A stretch of 64,000 nucleotides of DNA from Pachyseris speciosa. Lineage: Eukaryota; Cnidaria; Anthozoa; Scleractinia; Pachyseridae. The position numbers and the translations under genes are program-made. Below the pieces are notes generated by a model, which was given only the letters and a program-made list of their open reading frames with translations, made no database searches and was not told the DNA's origin. This document shows, piece by piece, positions 24,919 to 39,900 of the stretch. Position 1 is the first letter of the stretch. Every line of letters starts with the position of its first letter. The stretch is taken from assembly GCA_016490735.1 (NCBI GenBank), contig JAEMWC010000021.1, positions 1,931,001 to 1,995,000 of the forward strand, given 5' to 3'.

Positions 24919-27900
24919 CATGGTTCGACCGAGTAAGTTTCTCGATCTATCTTCTGGACAAACGATTTTCCAGAGTGCTAATGTGTGACATTTCTTTTAG
25001 AAAAACAGAGCAAACGGATGACCGCGCACAAAAGATACAAGATACAGAGAAAGGTTTGTACACAACGCGCGTTTTGAAGCAAATAATTAAAGTTACAGTA
25101 ACTGAACTGGTGCTGAAAACCGGGATGGGGACAGGGGTTGTGAAACTCCTGTTCCCCTCACTTTTATCACCTGACTCCCGCCCTTTTCAGTCCTCCTCCT
25201 GTCATCTGTAAATTAGGAGACTAAAAACAGGCATGTGCTAAAAGCCAGACGATGGATTCTGGACGATGGACGATGGATTATGGACGACGGACGATATGCC
25301 GGTGTCGATTTTGTAGCAAATCAGGGCATGAACACGAAATTCAAATTCGTCACAGAATCGCGGGCAAAATGAATAGACGAAGGACGATGGACGCCAGACA
25401 AGCTAAGGGCAAAATTTGTCACATAATCTTTAAGAATATCAGTTGTCACATAATCTTTAGGAATATCAATTGTCACACAGTCTTTAGGGTTATCAGTTGT
25501 CACATAATGTCACATAAGTTATTAGAGACTACACGCAGTCCGTAGCAGTATGAGGCATTCATGACGCGGTAGAACCCTATCCCATACGGCAAACACATGT
25601 TATGTACGGCTTGTAATCCAGGCTATGTGGCCCGTAGGGAGGTAGCTACAAGCGATCACAACTTAGTTTTTGAGCTGTTTTGGTCTAACCTTTCCACAAG
25701 CGTCATAAGTTTGATTTCCAGTGTAACGAAATAAATGAGTGAATCTCAATTGTCTGGTTGTGCTTGTTCTGTCAGAGATTCTATTCTATTTCACCGTTTT
25801 TTCCTTTTTATTACTTGAAATTTAGATGCCAACATGTCAATACTGCCGTCATAACACATATCTGACCATACTCTACTAACTATGCCGGATCTGACATTGC
25901 AGACATTCATTTATTCGTTTTTACCCGCAATTTGACAAATTTTGGTGTTAATGTGATGTTCCGTCACAAACTCGACACTGGTATATCGTCTAATGTCTAA
26001 TGTCATCTGATTGTAAGTCCGCTAATGCTAATGTTGAGGCCGAGATTTGAAACAAAATATGACATAAAAATAGAACATTCTCAGGCTTAGCCAAATTGTA
26101 TGTGTTCTTATAAAAATGAGTGTATTTTTACAATGGAGCATCGAAGGAAAAAAATGAACTGTAATACTCCCGGTTCGTGGAAAACGAAAGCTTAACCAAA
26201 ACAGCTCAAAAACTAAGGTGGGATCCCTTGTAGCCACCTTCCTACGGGCCACATAGCCTTGATTACCAGCCGTTCATGACATGTGTTTGCAGTATGGGGT
26301 ACGGTTCTACCGCGTCATGCATGCTTACTGCGGACTGCGCACAGTCTCTAATAACTCATGTGACATTGTGTGACAACTGATATCCTCAAAGATTGTGTGA
26401 CCAATTTTGCCCTCGTCGGGCATCCATCATCCTTCGTCTATTTATTTTTGGAATATACATGTAATATTTTTGCCCGAATTATAATTTCGTGTTCATGTCA
26501 CGTTTTGCCACAAAATCAACACTGGTATATCGTCCATCGTCCATTGTCTATCGTCCATCGTCTATCGTCCAGATTTTAGCACATGCCGGCTACAAGGGAT
26601 CCCACCTTAGCTTTTGAGCTGTTTTGGTTAAGCTTTTGTTTTCCACGGGCCGGGAGTAACAGTTCATTTTTCTCCTTCAATGCTCCATTGTAAAAATACA
26701 CTCATTTTTACAAGAACACTTACAATTTGGCTAAGCCTGAGAATGTTCTATTTTTATCTCATATTTTGTTTCAAATCTCGGCCTCAACATTAGCATTAGC
26801 GGACTTACAATCGGATGACATTAGACATTAGATGATATACCAGTGTCGAGTTTGTGACGAAACATCACATTAACACGAAATTTGTCTCTTGTATATCGTC
26901 CATCGTCCATAATCCATCGTCCATCGTCTATCGTCCAGAATCAATCATCTGGGTTTTAGCACATGCCTTAAAAACACATCCAAGTCATACTAATTAGTAT
27001 AAATCTACTAGCGTTCTATCACGAATGCCATTCTCTGATTGGCTACGCTACTCACTATCTATTTAGCAAATAGATTCCATGTTGCCGTGCGTCTGTTCAG
27101 TAATAGATCACAGATGACGTCAAAATGTGGTAAAAACAAAGAAGTGGCACACGAGCTGCAGGCGGTTGTATCACTGATGTTTTTACGACATTTTGACGTC
27201 TTCTGTGATCTATTACTGAACAGACGTATGGCAACATGGAATCTATTTGTTTTATATAATAAAGAAATAAAATGCAAGCGAAAAACTTGTCTATTTTCAC
27301 ATTTCTGGAAAAATAGTTGCAGTGATGACGTAATCTGTACATCTGTCCTCTAATAGATCATAGCTAAGAACCAATCACAACATGCAAACTATTCACCTTA
27401 TTATAATTATCATCTGTGATAGATACAGTAGTGTAGTGAGTAGAGTTCTCAACAAAATGGCGGCGGCTTCTTCGCGTTTTCGAAGTGTATGCGAGGAGGA
27501 TTTAGATAATTTACTTGTTTAGTTTTGAACGTCTAGTAGATTAATATACTGAAACAATTAGATTATTTGCTCTCGATTTCTATTCGTGATAGCTGATTTG
27601 GACTGTGCCCTTTATCAGCTATCGCGCTCATAATCTAATTGTTAATTAGACTCAATAGAACGGTCTTTTGACGACATAATATTTAAGATTTTTTTGTAAC
27701 CAAATCACAATTATACTCAGCCTTGGCCGTCTTGCTGATCCCTTTGACTTTTATGTGGGACCCTTGTGCAGTCATGTCACTTGACATCTTGTGACCTATT
27801 TTATTTCAGAGCTTCTTCAGTCTAGCTGGATTTCCACATGCCTGTCATCAATGTTACCGGTATATTTATTTATCTCAATGCCTCTTGTTTTTAATTTGTA

Positions 27901-30900
27901 GGTCAGGGAGCATCTACGAAAGCAACGAAAGGAAGCCAAATACAATGGCAAGTCAAAAAGTAGGTCTTATACAGTTGTAATATTTATATTAATAATATTA
28001 TTTGAAGGGTTTTCTGCAAAAGAGGTATATATCATCATTTGCCTGTAAAATCCAATCTCTGTAAATTCACTCAACTTTGGCATAGATCGATAATGGTGTC
28101 AGAAATAAAGTTCTGTACTGATTTTTTATTTAAAGGCCTGGATTCAGGAAATTGGTGTTATGGCTTTACCCTAGCTGAAAGTGAACTGTTATACTGAAGT
28201 TAAATTGTCAAGTAGTGATGGTACATGTAATTCGTATCCTTAAACTGCACATGAACCTAAATTTGAAGCTAGTTTTTTTCTCCAATAAGAAAATAGGTGT
28301 TTTAAGAAATATTTTGAGGGGAAAATAATTTTAGTAAAAGTAGCAGGTACTTATTTTAAAATGCAACAAAAGTTAAATGGGCCTTTCTCACTAAAATTCT
28401 AGATAAGAACTTGCAGGGTCTGGTGAATAGTCGTGCATCACTGGTGTGTACTCAGTCGAGTGCGTCACTGTTTTTATGAGTTCTGTGGTACAAAAATGTC
28501 AGATGACTATCAAGATTCACTATTGGCACTGAAAGCTTCAAAAAACTTTCCAGGTTAATGCTTTTTTTCCTTCTCCACGGGTGTTTTGTGCCTGAACAGC
28601 ATACACTGTACACACCGTACACTCGAGTGACATCACAAAGACCTTTTGGCCACCTCGTTGCACAAAATGTCTCAAATTTCAGGCCACGGTGGGAATTTTA
28701 GAACCACTATAACTAGCAAATCCTCCTCATGAAAAGGAGGGAAACAACTGAAAATTGTGAAATATGGGAAATAATATAAGCTATATTAAAACGTAAAATA
28801 ATATTGGTACATGTAGTTAATTTTCAATTCAATTGTACATGTGCACTAAACCTTTGTTGTTTTAACAGTGTTCAGTGTTCAAAACCTAAGAAAGCCAACT
28901 AATCTTTACCTGACACACCAAATGATTCTTAAGATACATGTAGATAGACCCATGCCTATTTGCTCCCCAAACTTTGAAAGCTACATGTACATATACACTG
29001 TACATGTCTCTGGAGCTCTTTTTACAGTGCAACAATTTCAACCTGGGCCATCCAAGGTATTTTAACCAATCAGTGACAGATTCATTAACAAAGAATTTTG
29101 ACTTTGTGGTTTTCAAAGCCAATGAAATTCAATCCTAAATTTAACTTGGCGGTGGGAACAGACGCGTTGACAGATCCAAAATGTCACTGAAAAAATTATA
29201 TTTTGAAGTGGCCACGAATAAACAGTACTGCGGCATTTACTGACCTGTCGAAAGAAAAACAATTTGAAAGTAAGAAATGCCCTTTATTCCAACCAATGAA
29301 CCTCCTAAAAAAGTGGAAGCCGGCAAATGTGAATCTTGTGAAATCCGCAACGAATGTATCAGCAATGAAAAACATACCAACGGTCACTTTGTAATGACTG
29401 GCTTACGCAAACCACGGAGGCTTTGAAAAAGATATTGGGCCAATTGTTGTTTTGGATTTCAATCACTCAGACATCTTTCACTATTGATTCAAATTCTTTC
29501 GACAAAAGGCCGCTGTGATAATCAAAATCCATTTATTGACTAAAACTGTGCACACAGGCGAAAAATCAAATGCAGCCACTTCAAAGTATTTTGTGATGAA
29601 ATTTTGAATCTGTCGCGTCTCTTCTCATGGTTGAAAAATACAAGTTAAATTTAGGATTGCATTTGATTGGCTTTGAAAACCGCAAGTTGAAATTCTTAGT
29701 TAAAGAATCACCTTTTCATTGGTTAAAAAACCTCGGATGGCCCCGGTTGAAATTATTGCACTGTAATGCTTGTTTGTATGTATCTTGTATGGGCTGTTTT
29801 TTCAGAACACAAGAAGGATCCAGGAATTCCAAATCTTTTTCCTTTCAAAGAGGAAATTCTCAAACAGGCTGAGGAAAAAAAGAGAAGGGTGAGGAAGGTG
29901 TAACTTGATATTTTCTGAAGGGATACAGTTACTGTTAGTACTGTTTCATTGTTTATGGACAGTGTACAAATTGTAACCTTTTTAAATACAGTCAAACTTT
30001 CATTATCTGGACCTTGATTCCAGATTTTTCAATTATCCGGACTTGCTTACACTAGAGCTTGTTCCTGATTTTCATGACTATTAATTAGCCATATTTAAGA
30101 TCTGCAGCAAAGCTTTTTCCCTTCAAATTACGTAATGAAACTCCGGTTCAAACTGAATTTGTTTCCCTTCAAAACACAAATCTGTTTGCGCTTTGAGCTC
30201 ATGCACACCATACTACAACAATGCATTTCACTGCTCTGATTTGCCCAGGTGTTCTTAAATTTTTGTAAGTGAAATTCCATGCTCCACTTGTTCAGTCATT
30301 CAGTTTTAGTTTTGGCTCATTAATATTCATATTTTCGATTATCCGAACTCTTGATTATCCAGACTGTTCAGCTCAGTCCCTACAAGTCTGGATAATCGAG
30401 GTTTGACTGTAGTTGCACAACTCCACAAGTGTGTGCCTTTTTTTTCAGCTTTTATACTTATCCTGTACATGTACATAAATATCATCCTTCATCCAAACAA
30501 AATCCAAAAAACATGTACCAGTTACAACAGTTGATCAGTCTACAATCTGGGCCTTAGCCAGATGAAGATTTTTACCGAGGCAATGCCTGTAAAAAGAAAA
30601 CCGACAAAACACCTTCAATAATATTCATTTATTATTTTTTAATGTATAGCCTCTTTATACAGGAACCTCAAGAAAATGCTTATGCAATTGTGAAACTACA
30701 TGTAGAAAGCCTGTTTGCACTTTTGTAAGACACACATATTAAAGAACAAAAATAACATAAATTCAACATTATTTTTTTACTGAGGCAAGTGCGTTAGTAA
30801 CAGATGTTTCCAATGCAGATTAATGTTTCCAATGGTTTACGGCCACAAAGTTTGTGCCCCTGGCCGCCCTATACCAAACTCTGTTAAATTTTGAGTGCTG

Positions 30901-33900
30901 CAATGTACATTTTCCTGAATAACTCATGTACAGGATATCACACACCCCTAAGACTTTGACAGGTCATTTATTTACTATTTTTCCACAATATCTCAATGGA
31001 CATTATTTTTTGAATGATATTAAAGTGATTTTATGACATGACATGAAAAATGCTCAATATTTTTTCGCCTCGCATTTCACCGAGATTCCAGGTAACATTT
31101 ATACAAAAAAATCCTCTTTCATTTAATGCAAGCTACATGTAGCAGACCTATGAGGAAACACAAACTCTTAAGTAGTATCAAGAGCCACCAATCATTCATC
31201 TTTTTTCTCTGGGTTATCGTTTTCTAGGTATTAGGTTTTTTATACTGTCATTTTTCCTCTGTCATAATTTTCTAGACATCCTTAACACAAGTACCCAATG
31301 TTGAATGTTCTTGACCAATGCGATGTACAGTATAAGATTGAAGGCAGTGCAACTATCTGTACATGATTGATGATGTCATAGTGAAAATAAAATATGGGAA
31401 AGAATTCAGATCTCGTTATGCTAACTTTTTCATAATAATTATGACAACTGTGTAGTTGAATCGTTGACAGAGGTAACAAATTGCAATTTCCCATTGCCTC
31501 TTGGATGAAGGCCAATATGGCCTCTAGTTGCCCCTTCTATGTGAGGTCTCAGATTTATAGCAAGTCATGAATACAGTGGTAAATTAAAAAGAAGATTTCG
31601 GGCTTTCATGTACATATCATGTTTATTGCATGCCTTAATGGATTTTATACTGATTTTTTTCAAACACATGTGCTGACAGTTTAGGGGTGTCAGTAATTTT
31701 GATGTACAGTAGGCAGCGATGTGTAAAGAGTAGCTGGGGAATCCAACTATTGTGCTACAGTCAATATGTGGCCAGGGATCTAAATCAGAATTTCTAAGGA
31801 ATAACAGTCCTGCAGTTACAGTTGTACTATTATTTACAGCAACAAGAGGCAAATGAAAGGAGAAAACAGAACAGACTAAAGGAAGTGAACAAGAAACGAA
31901 ACCTTGAAAGTCTACAGAAGGATGCTGAAAAAAGGGGGAAGGAGTTTGAAAAGAAGGTGGAATATAGAATCAATGCAAAAGACATGAAGCAAAATCTCAT
32001 GACCTTAAGTACAATTTTTGATAATTATACTGTAATTATATTAAGTACTTGTGATTTTGAAGGTTCTCAATTAATTGCACAAGCCTCCTGAGAACTTTCA
32101 AAATCACTTGTATCTACATGTATTAATCAAAACTTGTACTCAAGGCCTTGGAATCAAAAAATCATCCCTGGCCAGTGAATTGCATTATTTTCAGTTTATG
32201 TGATTTTTTTTGTCCGATTTCAGCTGTCAAAACATTCAAAATTTCCACTCTTGGCTCTTGTCGTGTGCTGTTGCCATGGGAACTTAATTGGTACTCCTCC
32301 TGTGTACTATTTTTGATATTAATTGTACTGCTCTCAGCCAATCAGAATTAAGTAATTTTGCTGAGTGTACTATAAGCTGATTTAATACAAATAATTGAAG
32401 GGCTTGGTGGAAAACTATGCTAAGTAGATTTTTAAGTGAATGCATTTTTGGCCCGTATTTTCTCGAAGATTAAGTGTAAAGCAGCGAAAAAAAGTACAGG
32501 GCAATGTTAACCACATAAAAACAAGCCTGTATGCCAAAAAAAAGCAGCAATTTTGGAGCAAAAAAAAAAAGTCCCAAAAATCCACTTAGCATAGTTTTCC
32601 ACCAAGCCCTTCATTTTATTAAGTCTGCTTATTAACATTCATGAAGCAATGCCCAAGGGCATTCTTTATTGAAAACTAAGTGCCAAATGCTCGTAACTGA
32701 AGAGTAAAACTGAAACTGGATATGAAATGATTGACAGGTAGAAATGATTGTTCCATAGTGTGACGTAGACTAAACGTTTTGGCAGTTAAAACATTGATAC
32801 TTACACGACGTGTCTGCCAGAGCTCCTGACTCGATCCGCGCAAGCTTGTTTGATTTAATTGAATTGTCAATTTGCCTGTTCGCCCGGTGGTCGAGGACAT
32901 CATTATAAGTCTTGAGACCCACAAGTCAAACACAGCTGAAAGAAGCCATTCGTGTTCTCTCTGCTTGCCAAACCATGAAGAGATATATTAATTTGACTAG
33001 AGCTCCGGTTTAGGAGTAGAGATTAAGAGCTGGGCAGAAAAAAAACTCTGAAAGCATCTCTTGTCTAAAAAGCGGCTCCGTTTTGCTAGTCTTGGTCCAT
33101 TTGTGAATGGTTGCCTTCTAGAATTTGCGAAAAGGAGAGGTGTTTTTGGAGTTTAGGGCCAAAAACTCAGTGATTTGCAGTGTGTCTTTTGCTCGCGGAG
33201 GCCATAACATTCCCACAATTCATTGTGGCCAAAGTGGGCACTGTCTCGTGGGCCAATTCATTGCAGCTGAAGCGGGCGCTGTCTGGCAGGCCATCGAAGC
33301 CATGAAACAGTTCGTCAAAATTCGGAAACATTACGGAGAATTCATCCGAGAGATCAGAGGGAAATCAGCATGACGAGAAGTCTGTCCGTTATTGATGAGT
33401 ATCTTGAAAACAATCCAGGGAAAAGTTGCATTGGAACGCATGGCAAATATTACCAAGTGCGGAATATACCCGTGGTCGGTCGTCAAGTTGTTGTGTAAAC
33501 ACATGTACAGCAGGTAGACATGCTGCCGAATTTTGACATAATTATAATTTAAAATCACTTTTGCATTGATCAACTTGGTTATTTTGATTCTATGGAGGCT
33601 TGTAAACATCAGCAAAACATATTTTCAAACGAGATAAACACCAGCGAAAAAGTATTTGCGTGCGAGATATTTTTATTAACAAGTCATTGTGTTACGCATC
33701 AGGCAATAGGGATTAAATTTCACATCTTATGCAAATATTTAGGTTTTGAAGCCAACAAAAATAGTGAAGTATTTTGTTCCAATTTTTTCACTGTCGTCAT
33801 TTACGTTGATTTGTGATACAATTTTCATTCCACTGTTTCCATTTGACGACAAAAATGAACCCTTCAAAATTGTTTCAAATGACCAAAGCATGCGAAACGC

Positions 33901-36900
33901 CAGTCAAAGTTCTGTTTTGAAAACAGACAGAAACCGACGGGAAAGAGCTTAGTACTCTTTTAATCTCTCTTAATTTTGCCCTTGAACATCATTAACTCAA
34001 ATTTTCATTGTTGCTCACGAACAGAAGTTGTTGGTATCGGCCAAAACCTATCTTCAAGTAAGAACAGCTGTCCTTAATATTTTATTCTATTTCTCAGCTG
34101 ACAGCAAGCTTTTTGAGCACTAAGTTAGAATCAAATCCGATCCTGCGGCATGCCGTTTTCAACCAAACCACCATCTTCAGCGCTTTACTTATATCGGCCA
34201 AAGCCTTTCTGAAAGAATAAGAGTCAACCAAGAAACCTGTGCACTCTTTTCATTTCAGAGGAACCCTTTAAGCTGATTGAGACTCAAAATACGCTGCTTA
34301 CTTTATAACGTTAACATTTGCAATGCCCTAAGCCTAACCCTATCCCTAGCTCTAACCGTAACCCTAGCCCTAATTTTAACCCTAACTCTAAACTTAACCC
34401 TAGCCCTAATTTTTAACCCGAACGCTAAACTTAACCCTAGCCCTAATTTTAACCCTAACTCTCAACTTAACCCTAGCCCTAATTTTAACCCTAACTCTCA
34501 ACTTAACAATAACCCTAAATCTTTTGAGTGCTGTTTTCAAGTCGGACAAAATCTATGCGCGCTGGCTTAAGGTTAACCAACACTGATGTGTGCTGTTTTT
34601 AAGTCAAGCAAGAATGTTGCACACTGCTTTCCCGGTAAGGAAGCTTCTTGAGCACGATCAGTAAGCAAAGCACTGGTAATAAGCGCTGCATAAATTTAAA
34701 AAAGTCAACCATTTCCAAGTCGGATGGGCATCTTGTGTGCTGTTTATGAGTCAAAAAGGCACATTGTGCATTCAACAGGGATGTTCCTGTTCTCTTAATT
34801 CAGTTACGAGCATTTGGCGCTTAGTTTTCAAATAAAGAATACCCTTGGGCATTGCTTCATGAATGTTAATAAGGCAGACTTGTGAAGGGCTTGGTGGAAA
34901 ACCTTTTTACTAATGCTAAGTGGATTTTTAGGTGAACGCATTTTTTGGCTCACATTTTCTCAAAGACTAAGCGCAAAGCAGCGAAAAAATACAGGGCAAT
35001 GTTAACCACATAAAAACAAGCCAGTGTAGGAAAAAAAACAGCAATTTTGGAGCAAAACAAAAAAAAAGTCCCAAAAATCCACTTACAGTAGCATAGTTTT
35101 CCACCAAGCCCTTCAATTATTACTTGATGGTTGCTTGATGGTGTTTTGAATACGTGTACATAATAATAATAATAATAATTATCATTCGATACTTTTTTCC
35201 CTTCCTTTTCATTGGCCCAGAGCCTACCATGTGACCTACAAATAACTGCCTACAAATAATGGCCTGCTCGTGCGCAGTACCATCCAACTGTGATTTTTCT
35301 GCAAATAATATTCTGCTCATGCTTAGTTGTGTCCACGTGTCCAAGCTCTTCAAATTCGGTGAAAAATGACAGATTGTTTCACACTTCCCGAAAATAATAT
35401 TATGAAAAACAAGCTCGGTGATCGAATGATAAAACTATTATTGAACTCGGTTTTTGCAAAATATCGTGATTTGCCAGTGTCTTGCAGTTCAATTATTTGC
35501 CTCAGCTGAATAATTGAACTGCTCGTCACTGACAAATCACAATATTTTGCTCAACCTCGTCCAATAATTCAGTGCCACTACACGTACAACTAGTTTTTCA
35601 ACATGTTGATAATAATTAAAAGTTAATCTTTCTGGATTTTTGCAGGAAGCAATAAAGGAGAGTTCCCAGTCTGATGTTTCCTCTGGTAGAAGATTAGGTT
35701 AGTTACATGTATATTTGAAGTTAAAAAGTGTTCTATATTTTGATTTTTCTGCATCTGTTGGGTGAATACAAAATACTTCTTTCTTCTTTGCAGAAGGATC
35801 CTTGAAGGCTTATTATAAAGAATTTAAAAAGGTACATTATACAATGTATGGTCTTAACAATACCAAAGCAAATGCAAATTACTGAACATTGAATTCTTTT
35901 ATATGGCCTGAAAAATTAGTTTAGGTGTGCACTGTAACTGACAGTTTCAACAGCTGTATAAAGAATGCATTCATCTTCAATAATTCTAACATGATGAATT
36001 TCCTCTTGAAATACAATGTAGTCTACTTTCATCGCTGAATTGAAACAGTTAACCACCAGCCATTTATTTTCATTTGGCATCGACAAACAGGCCTCCTTTG
36101 ATTTCCAGTGTTTTACTAACAATCCATGATACTGCACTTTAAGTCCACTGTACATACATTTGTATTTTAGTGCAGCTTCACTTTCTCATTTGTATCAGGT
36201 TGTAGATGCTTCTGATGTTGTCCTGGAGGTGTTAGATGCCAGGGACCCCATTGGCTGTAGATGTCCACAGGTTAGACTTACTGAGTCCACTTAATTGTAC
36301 CACATGAACCCTCTACAGTGTAAGCCAGCCTTGTGATCACTATGTAGTTGTTGTGATACTAGTAAGAAGATTATGGTTAGTCTTTACACTTAAGGCTCAG
36401 GACTACATGTGAGTGATACTTGAGATCAGCTAAGTATTTCTCTGTAAAAAATGTGTATGAATGCCTAGTTTAGAAGTAAAAGCTGAGGTAATCATTAACA
36501 ATAGATAGTCAAAAGAATTCAAGTAAGAGTTGGGTCACCTCCTTATGATCCACCTCTGCAGTTTCTTGTGGTTATTACAACTGTTCAAGGTGGATCAAGC
36601 TGTCCATTACACCACTGTGTACCTTGCTCTCATCTTGTCTCATGGCCTAAGTTAACTTGAGGTACATTCCATTAGTTGTGTGTGAAGCACTAAACAGGAA
36701 AACATGGTAAACTTGACTTAAGATTTTCCCAAGTTATTGTCTTGCAATTGGCACCTAGTAAAATGACTTGTATTTTAACATTGAAGCTCTTTATCTACAT
36801 GTATGTTGATCATATGTCCTGTATTATCATGACCTGCAGGTTGGATCATACAGTGATATTGTAGAGAGAAATTAAATTCTGATCACTGTTACAAAGGGTT

Positions 36901-39900
36901 AATTAGAGCTATCCCAAATTCATTTCTCTGTTTATATGATACATTCAAATGGACACAATCCCATGCAGCATTGGGATGATTCATTGAACACTCTACACAT
37001 TTGATCTGCTCTGTGTGAACCTCTAAAAATTGGTTCGCATTTGTAATGCTTTGCTGTTACTCTGTTTTGAGCAATATGATAGGACAGTCAAACAGTGTCT
37101 GGTTTCTATTGCTGTTTTCTGTCGGTAAACTGCGCTGATCTGTTAAACCTTGTGGCAAATGAAAATCGCTTTAATTTATTATCACTGCTATTTTCTTCTT
37201 ACATTGTATTTAGTTATGATTTTCCTTTGTTTTTATTTTCCAACAGGTTGAAGAATCAGTATTGTCTTCAGGAGTCAACAAAAAGCTAGTTCTTATTTTG
37301 AATAAAATAGGTGAGTTAAAACTTGTTACAGTAATGTCATTATTATGAATTTAATTGATGATTAACTCCCAGAGTCAAATTTTATTGCAGATCTTGTTCC
37401 AAGGGAAATTGTTGATCAGTGGTTAAAATACCTGCGCAATGAGTTTCCAACAGTAGCTTTTAAGGCATCAACACAAAACCAGAAACAGAATTTGGTAAGT
37501 AACTTACATGTACAGTGTACATGTATCTGTACTTGTCAATCAGTTTGGTTAGATGTAAATTTTTAGTGGGTTTGTCCAGCTTTAGCAAGAGCTGGAAAGA
37601 GGAAAAAGTTTTCCTTGAAGGGCAGTTGATTGTACAATACATACACACAGCTCTGCTGGAGTGGCTTTCAGTCGAGCATTGGAAGTAATAATTGGTTTTG
37701 CCTTACTTCGCTCTGTGATTGGTTGGCAGAACTCAAGCGAAACCAAACCCAATCGTGACTTAAATTGCATGTGCTCATTTTCTAGGCTTGCTGGCCGTTG
37801 CGTGTAATTGCTTCGAATTCTGATTGGTTCATTGCGCATTGTCTACATAGTACTTCAATCTGTTGCAATTGGTTACAGTTGATTTTTGTCAAAACGTGAC
37901 GAAAAGTCTCGTAATTCACTCTCATTACTTTTGCACAGTACTGTAGTTGCCCCAGTTTTGGTTTTGCAGTGCTTGCTCATTCAGTTAGAAACTGCTCCAA
38001 CAGCTTGTTATAATTCCTTTTGTTTCAGCATCAGAGTAAAGTTTCAGCATCATTAGCCTCTGGGGATTTGCTGACATCCAGTGCATGCATAGGGGCAGAT
38101 ACTCTGCTTAAGCTTCTGGGGAATTATTGTCGAAACAAGGATATCAAAACAGCCATTACTGTTGGAATAGTGGGTATGATGATGTTCAGTTCTTCGATGC
38201 ACTATTTTGTTGTTGTTGCCGTTTTTGTTTATTTGTTTATTTATTTTTGTTCCTTTTGGTGAAGGCTACTGTAACTTAATGACACCAGGATAGTACAAGC
38301 ATTAATATTTTGTGTATCACTTTTAACTGGGCTCACTTCAGTTACCAGTTAATTTTTAGATCTGTTGCTCTACTGTTTTGAAGTTTATGTAACAGATTAA
38401 AGTGTGTGGTCATAACTGTATTTGTAGGAAATGTCTTTTCATTGTAAATTATCACCCTTCTTATTTTGGTAGGATTTCCCAATGTTGGCAAGAGCAGGTG
38501 AGTGATTATGATGTACATGTCTGCTTATCTACGTACTGGGTGTAAGTTCCAATTCAGCTCCATAATTTTGATATACTGACTGGATATCATGAAAGACACA
38601 TAGTCACTATTTCATTATTTTTGTTTGATGCACTGTCATTACTAAATGTAATTTAAAACAACTGGATGTGAACTTAAGCAATACATGTCCTCTTTTGTGT
38701 GTTAATAAAAATCTCTCAACTTACACATGTATTAAGTTATTTGCAGCCCAGTCAAAATGCGCTGTCAGTCAGTGATTTTGCCATCTACAGCGGAGTGTTT
38801 TTGCCACCTACTTAACACCTAATTTAGTCCATAAAAAATTAATACTTGCTTAATACCTTAATTTTTTGCTTTTCCTGAGCAAATTACTGGTGGTAAATGA
38901 TGATTGAAATAAAAAGCCCTCAAAAAGCTGTCAAAATGGAGCAGAGGTTACCCCTAAAGCACCCCAGTTGAAACATTTGAAGCGTTTTTTTTTTCACAGT
39001 TGGGGGTTGAATACTCGCTGATCTCCCTAGAAGGCCCAGTTGCTGCCTTCTACTCCTTTTATCCTGCCTACTGCTTCAAATAAGTTTGACAGGGCTGCAT
39101 TTGATATGGGAGCAGTAATTAAATGTAATGCTACATGTAAATCTCGTCAAACCACTTGCCTCCCACTAGTTAATGTGGCCTGGGTTCAATTCCCAGTCTC
39201 GGCATCATACATGGGTTCAGTTTGTTGTTGGTTCTTGTCCTTGCTCCGAGAAGTGTTTCTCTGGGTAATCTGGTTTTCCCCTCTCTTCAAAAACCAACAT
39301 TTCCAAATTCCACTTAGATCTGGCTAGTGTCCCCAGGTGGCACCTGTTTGCTAATTGATTGGTTTTCTTATTATTAGTTAAATCTTTGGGTGGAATCTCA
39401 ATTCAGAGCTGTGTTTGTTGAGTACATAGTCTGTGTGTATGCTAATTAAAACAGGTCGGTACAAAAAGTGGACCCCCTTCTGGACCCCCTTCTGGACCCC
39501 CTTCTGGACCCCCGTCTGGACCCCTTCTGGACCCCCTTCTGGACCTTCTGGACCCCTCGATTTTTCTGTTGAAAACTAATAAAATGATATTTAACAGTCT
39601 TCGCTTTGGATTTCAACTTCGGCCGGTTCGTTGATAGTTACAGACAGTATTACAGTAATCGCGAACATTACCACAGCCAGTTGCCATTTTCATCCCGAGA
39701 AAGACTTGCTTTGAATTTCGCTGAATTTGCGTTGCTGACTTTTGTTGTTGTTACCAAATACTTTAGAATTTTCTCGCAAAGGTTAGATAAACGTTAAATA
39801 TGCAAATTACTGTTCGGCTTTCAACTGGGTTTCGAAGAATGTGAACCGAGCTCAAAAACTTTTTTTTCCTGTTTGGATTAGAATAAGCACTGCTAGTTAA

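Noticed and set aside
27039..27353. Overlapping 70-100 codon frames on both strands with similar protein sequence
   Set aside because: Both come from the two arms of the hairpin MITE at 27063-27254.
34277..34570. 97-codon frame with LTLTL/NPNPSPN repeats
   Set aside because: Translation of the telomere-like hexamers.
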